DNA of 64,000 nucleotides, from the NCBI RefSeq assembly GCF_000577615.1, contig NZ_CBXX010000002.1:62001-126000 (forward strand), read 5' to 3'. Shown piece after piece: positions 60,838-64,000 of the stretch. Numbering within the stretch: position 1 is the stretch's first letter; every line of letters begins with the position of its first letter. The translations under genes and the position numbers were made by a program. Origin of the DNA: Herbaspirillum sp. RV1423 (GTDB lineage: Bacteria; Pseudomonadota; Gammaproteobacteria; Burkholderiales; Burkholderiaceae_D). The notes below the pieces were generated by a model. It saw only the letters and a list, made by a program, of their open reading frames with translations, ran no database searches and had not been told where the DNA came from.

Positions 60838-62163
60838 ATGACGAAGTTAAGCAGACGCGAATTTCTGATCGCCGGCGCAGCATCCGCGGCGGCCGCCTCG
60901 ACGTTGGGGAACGCGGCATTCGCCGCCCCGACCGCACCCGGCGGCATCGACTACCCGATAGAAAAAGGCGCGACCCTGCGCGTCTTGCGCTGGAAGCGTT
61001 TCGTCCAGGGCGATGAGGATTTGTGGAACGAGAATGTCAGGAAATTCACCGAACTGACCGGGGTGGCGGTACGCACCGACAGCGAAGGTTTCGAAGACGT
61101 TCGGCCCAAGGCTGCGGTGGCTGCCAACGTTGGCAGCGGCCCCGACATCGTGCTGGGCTGGTTCGACGACCCGCATCAATACCCGACCAAGCTGATCGAT
61201 GTCACCGACCTGGCGACCTCGCTCGGCAACCGTTACGGCGGCTGGTACGACGTATTCCAGAAATACGGCAAGAGCAACGGTAAATGGATCGCGATTCCGC
61301 TTGGCGTGATCGGCATTTGCCTGGTGTATCGCGACAGCCAGCTCAAGGCGGCCGGTTTCGAGGCCGTGCCGAAGGATTTGCCCGGTTTTCTCAAGATGGC
61401 CCAGGCGCTCAAGGCCAGGAACACGCCGGTCGGCTTCGCCCACGGCAAGGCGGTCGGCGACGCCAACAACTATGCGCACTGGTTACTGTGGGCACACGGC
61501 GGCAAGCTGGTCGACGAGCACGGCAACGTCGTCATCAATTCGGCCGAGACGCGCGCCGCGCTGGAGTACGGCAAGCAGCTTTACCAGACCATGGCGCCAG
61601 GCACGCTGTCCTGGCAAGACCCGTCCAACAACAAGGCCTATCTCGACGGCCAGATCAGCCTGACGAACAACGGCATCTCGATCTATTACGCCGCCAAGAA
61701 TTCGACCGACCCCAAACTGCAGGAACTGGCCCGCGACACCCAGCACGCGCATTACCCGATCGGCGTTTCCGGCAAGCCGACCGAACTGATGCAGCTCACC
61801 CAGATGATGGCTTTCAGGCACACCAAGTACCCCAATGCAGCCAAGGCCTTCATGCAGTTCATGATGGAGCCGGACCAGTTCAATCCATGGATGAAGGCCG
61901 CCATCGGCTACGTCAGCCAGCCGCTCAGGGCCTACGAAAAGAACCCGGTCTGGACTGCCGACCCCAAGGCCACGCCGTACCGCGACGCCGCCTCGCTGAT
62001 GCTGGACCATGGTCATGCCGGCCCGCTGGGGCAAGCGTCGGCGGCCTGTCTGGCGGACTATGTGATCGTCGACATGGTGGCGGAAGCCGCCAGCGGCTCC
62101 AAGACGGTGCAGCAGGCAATCGACAGGGCGGCGGAGCGGGCCAAGCGGTTTTACAAAACCTGA
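60838..62163 (+). CDS. Extracellular solute-binding protein, Tat-exported, family 1
   Basis: 441 residues with a twin-arginine signal: SRREFLIAG (Arg6-Arg7) and an Ala-rich hydrophobic core ending AAFAA near residue 29, so it is folded before export. The mature part is a sugar/polyol-type ABC binding protein (YPIEKGATLRVLRWKRF, FVQGDEDLWNENV, then ISLTNNGISIYYAAKN). No permease or ATPase gene adjoins it in this window. Use by a transporter encoded elsewhere is inferred. Confidence 0.88.
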   Translation: MTKLSRREFLIAGAASAAAASTLGNAAFAAPTAPGGIDYPIEKGATLRVLRWKRFVQGDEDLWNENVRKFTELTGVAVRTDSEGFEDVRPKAAVAANVGSGPDIVLGWFDDPHQYPTKLIDVTDLATSLGNRYGGWYDVFQKYGKSNGKWIAIPLGVIGICLVYRDSQLKAAGFEAVPKDLPGFLKMAQALKARNTPVGFAHGKAVGDANNYAHWLLWAHGGKLVDEHGNVVINSAETRAALEYGKQLYQTMAPGTLSWQDPSNNKAYLDGQISLTNNGISIYYAAKNSTDPKLQELARDTQHAHYPIGVSGKPTELMQLTQMMAFRHTKYPNAAKAFMQFMMEPDQFNPWMKAAIGYVSQPLRAYEKNPVWTADPKATPYRDAASLMLDHGHAGPLGQASAACLADYVIVDMVAEAASGSKTVQQAIDRAAERAKRFYKT

Positions 62164-62515
62164 TCCGGATGAAACATTTCCTTGTCCCGGTACAGGTCGG
62201 GACAAGGAGGGGGATTGCCGATGCAGTGCGGAATGAAACTTCAATAGAAATGGACGCGCCGCCGCTTCTGGCTGATTGCAGTCGTCAGGAGGTCGAATAA
62301 TGTTGATTTTAGTGGCGCAATCTTGCCACGATGAGCTTCCGGTCGAGATCGCCGGGCTTCCGATGCTTCACGACAGGGCCTGGCGACGAGGCCGTTTTAT
62401 TTTTCACTGAACGTGACAGACTCCAGACTGAAGTTGACCAATTTCGACCCGCCCTCCACGCCGACCGCGAATCCGCTGATTTGCTTAGCGCATTCTGAGC
62501 ATCCTGAGTTTATGT
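62164..62515. other. 352-bp intergenic region with hairpin and small ORF remnants
   Basis: A 10-bp perfect stem CCTTGTCCCG (62180-62189) / CGGGACAAGG (62198-62207) follows the binding-protein stop and may end its transcript, but no T-run follows. A 36-codon plus-strand ORF (62300-62410) has the strong Shine-Dalgarno CAGGAGG. On the minus strand a frame ending at 62397-62399 encodes GFAVGVEGGSKLVNFSLE, then SVTFSEK, which looks like the tail of a lost secreted gene. Confidence 0.4.
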
Positions 62516-62977
62516 CTACTCGTCCCGGCAACCGTCCTCCAACTCCAGCAAACGCTCATTGAGCCGCCCCAGCAGTTCTGCCAGTTGGGCAATCTCTTTC
62601 TCGCTCAGTACTTCAAAAAGCTGAGCGCCGAAGCGTTTGCGCACGGGCTCGGATGTGCTCAGCACTTCTTTTCCCAACTCAGTCAAAGAAATGTATTTGA
62701 CGCGGCGGTCGGCGGCATCCGTTATCCGTTCGACAAGTCCGTCCCGTTCCAGGCCGTCTATCGCTTCCGTGATCGTGCGCGGTGCGAAACCGAATGCTTC
62801 CGCCAGATCGGTCGAGCGCGCTTTGCCGTCGCGCTGGATGCAACTCATTATTTTGATGCGCGCAATCGTAGCGCCTTGTCCCGCCATGAGCTTGTCGAGC
62901 GCGCGGTGCGAGCGCACGTAGAAATCGCGCAACGCTTCGGCTGCCTTGGTGTAGTCGTTTGTAAAGGTGGTAGACAT
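62516..62977 (-). CDS. MarR family transcriptional regulator
   Basis: 153 residues from the ATG at 62977; an in-frame ATG at 62995 would start inside the palindrome. Winged helix-turn-helix (about 35-110) with AFGFAPRTITEAIDGLERDG as recognition region and the wing DAADRRVKYISLTELG. MarR proteins repress divergent efflux genes and release on binding phenolic or antibiotic ligands. Its own start lies 11 bp from a perfect 19-bp palindrome, and the divergent neighbour is an emrA-type pump gene, so the arrangement fits an autorepressed drug-efflux switch. Confidence 0.9.
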   Translation of the reverse strand: MSTTFTNDYTKAAEALRDFYVRSHRALDKLMAGQGATIARIKIMSCIQRDGKARSTDLAEAFGFAPRTITEAIDGLERDGLVERITDAADRRVKYISLTELGKEVLSTSEPVRKRFGAQLFEVLSEKEIAQLAELLGRLNERLLELEDGCRDE

Positions 62978-62988
62978 GTTTTCTCTTT

Positions 62989-63007
62989 GTACCATATTAT
63001 ATGGTAC
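62989..63007. promoter_or_regulatory. MarR operator palindrome, marR/emrA promoter
   Basis: GTACCATAT-T-ATATGGTAC is a perfect 19-bp dyad (9-bp arms, one central base). It is placed between the MarR gene and the membrane-fusion gene, 12 bp from the MarR ATG and 66 bp from the pump ATG. Typical MarR operators have this length and symmetry. Confidence 0.8.
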
Positions 63008-63072
63008 CTCATTAATTTGCCGGCGAGCTTGTTTCTGGCTCACCAATGACACCAGTTCAGGATAAATCAAAC

Positions 63073-64000
63073 ATGACCGACGCGGTAGACAATCGCTCCG
63101 ATGCGAAGCAAAACCCTCCCGAAGCAGAGTTGAAGGACGACAAACCAAAGAAGAGGCTGAATCCGCGCGCGCGATTCGTGCTTCGCGCGCTGTTGACGGC
63201 GGCGCTGTTGCTGGTTGCCGCGTGGTTCGTTTATTACCAGTTGCGCGGCAAGTACCTGGAAAGCACGAACGATGCCTTTGTCTATGCCGACAGCGTCACC
63301 GTCGCCCCCAAGGTTTCGGGTTATGTCGAGCATGTGTATGTGGCTGACAATCAGGATGTGAAGGCCGGCCAGCCGCTGGTGCGCATCGATCCGCGCGACT
63401 ACGCCGCCCAGTCCTCGCAGTCGAAGGCGCAGATCGATGCCGCCGCCGCCAGCGAAGATGCGTCGAAGGCGCAGTTGCAGGAACAGAAGGCCGCGATCGC
63501 CCAGGCCCAGGCGCAACTGGCGTCGGCCGAAGAAGATGCGCGCTACGCCGCGTCGGAAGTGGAACGCTATACGCCGCTGGCGGCAAGCGGCGCGGAGACC
63601 CGCGAGCGCCTGACCACGTTGCGCAATCAGGCGGCGCAGGCCAAATCGACGGTGGCGTCGCGCCGCGCTGCGCTGGAGGCGTCGCAATTGCGCATGCACT
63701 CCATCGAGGCGCAGATCCGCCAGGCGCAAGCCCAGGGTGAGACGGCGCGGGCGCAATATGACGCGGCCAACGTCAATCTCGGCGCCACCGAAGTGCGCGC
63801 CAGCGTCGCCGGCAAGGTCGGCGACAAGCAGGTGCGGGTCGGCCAGTTCGTGTCGGCCGGCACGCGCATGATGACGGTGGTGCCGACCGATTTCTACGTG
63901 ATTGCCAATTTCAAGGAAACCCAGATCGGCATGATGCGCACCGGCCAGCCGGTGACGATCAGGATCGACGCCTTGCCGGGCGCCAGATTCCAAGGACACC
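63073..64000 (+). CDS. EmrA/HlyD-type efflux membrane fusion protein (cut by window end)
   Basis: The first 309 residues are visible; the rest lies past the window. A cytosolic Lys/Asp-rich start (1-38) precedes one helix (FVLRALLTAALLLVAAWFVY, about 36-55), then the barrel-sandwich start ESTNDAFVYADSVTVAPKVS and the lipoyl half VAPKVSGYVEHVYVADNQDV. A coiled-coil hairpin follows (about 115-235), and the returning half has AGKVGDKQVRVGQFVSAGTR. Links an inner-membrane drug pump (EmrB-like, not in view) to an outer-membrane pore. Divergent from MarR, so controlled by it. Confidence 0.9.
   Translation, partial: MTDAVDNRSDAKQNPPEAELKDDKPKKRLNPRARFVLRALLTAALLLVAAWFVYYQLRGKYLESTNDAFVYADSVTVAPKVSGYVEHVYVADNQDVKAGQPLVRIDPRDYAAQSSQSKAQIDAAAASEDASKAQLQEQKAAIAQAQAQLASAEEDARYAASEVERYTPLAASGAETRERLTTLRNQAAQAKSTVASRRAALEASQLRMHSIEAQIRQAQAQGETARAQYDAANVNLGATEVRASVAGKVGDKQVRVGQFVSAGTRMMTVVPTDFYVIANFKETQIGMMRTGQPVTIRIDALPGARFQGH

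Noticed and set aside
1..64000. tRNA, rRNA or insertion-sequence genes
   Set aside because: No cloverleaf-like segment, rRNA stretch or transposase-like frame with terminal inverted repeats was recognised by eye; a covariance-model scan was not possible.

Overview
The window is G+C-rich, densely coding bacterial DNA. Gene content and protein style (imuA-imuB-dnaE2 cassette, FNR with four cysteines, GcvA-like LysR regulators, 2-aminoethylphosphonate-type ABC transporter, fused indolepyruvate oxidoreductase) suggest a beta-proteobacterium, most likely Oxalobacteraceae near Herbaspirillum. That placement is inference. No rRNA, tRNA, CRISPR array or intact insertion sequence was seen.

Layout. 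1-5.1 kb: a catabolic dehydrogenase set (SDR, aldehyde dehydrogenase, SDR) on the minus strand, with a divergent FadR-type GntR regulator and a LysR regulator. 5.2-10.8 kb: a palindromic repeat block, then a minus-strand operon for a 2-aminoethylphosphonate-type ABC transporter (ATPase, fused permease, binding protein) and an FAD amine oxidoreductase. 11-16.2 kb: a TonB-domain lipoprotein, a split YeeE/YedE pair, a PAS-GGDEF cyclase, cyclopropane fatty acid synthase, a sirtuin and a tiny membrane protein.

16.3-29.6 kb is the most distinctive part: a type I secretion island. The ABC exporter and HlyD-type adaptor read leftwards. Reading rightwards are two putative lipoproteins (the first with a frameshift in a T run at its signal peptide), a 2274-residue RTX protein and an HlyC-like acyltransferase whose catalytic His position holds Arg. 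The centre of the island (about 20.0-23.4 kb) is visibly A+T-richer than its surroundings, which fits acquisition by transfer. No TolC gene is present.

29.8-38.2 kb: fused indolepyruvate:ferredoxin oxidoreductase, a DUF2165 membrane protein, an acyl-CoA dehydrogenase/enoyl-CoA hydratase operon, an S51 peptidase and an MscS channel. 38.3-46.2 kb: a DNA-damage-tolerance block in which polB converges on imuA-imuB-dnaE2; imuA has a perfect LexA box over its promoter, and a truncated alcohol dehydrogenase tail is stuck to the end of dnaE2. 46.2-50.2 kb: a phosphatase/lipid kinase/phosphoesterase operon, fnr and an isochorismatase-family hydrolase. 50.2-58.7 kb: MFS transporter, GlxA-type regulator, LysR-DoxX-pirin-pirin cluster, a composite inverted-repeat element, UspA, DUF4404, a methyltransferase and a small secreted protein. 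58.7-64 kb: LysR with a class II aldolase, a Tat-exported binding protein without permeases, and a divergent marR/emrA-type efflux pair running off the end.
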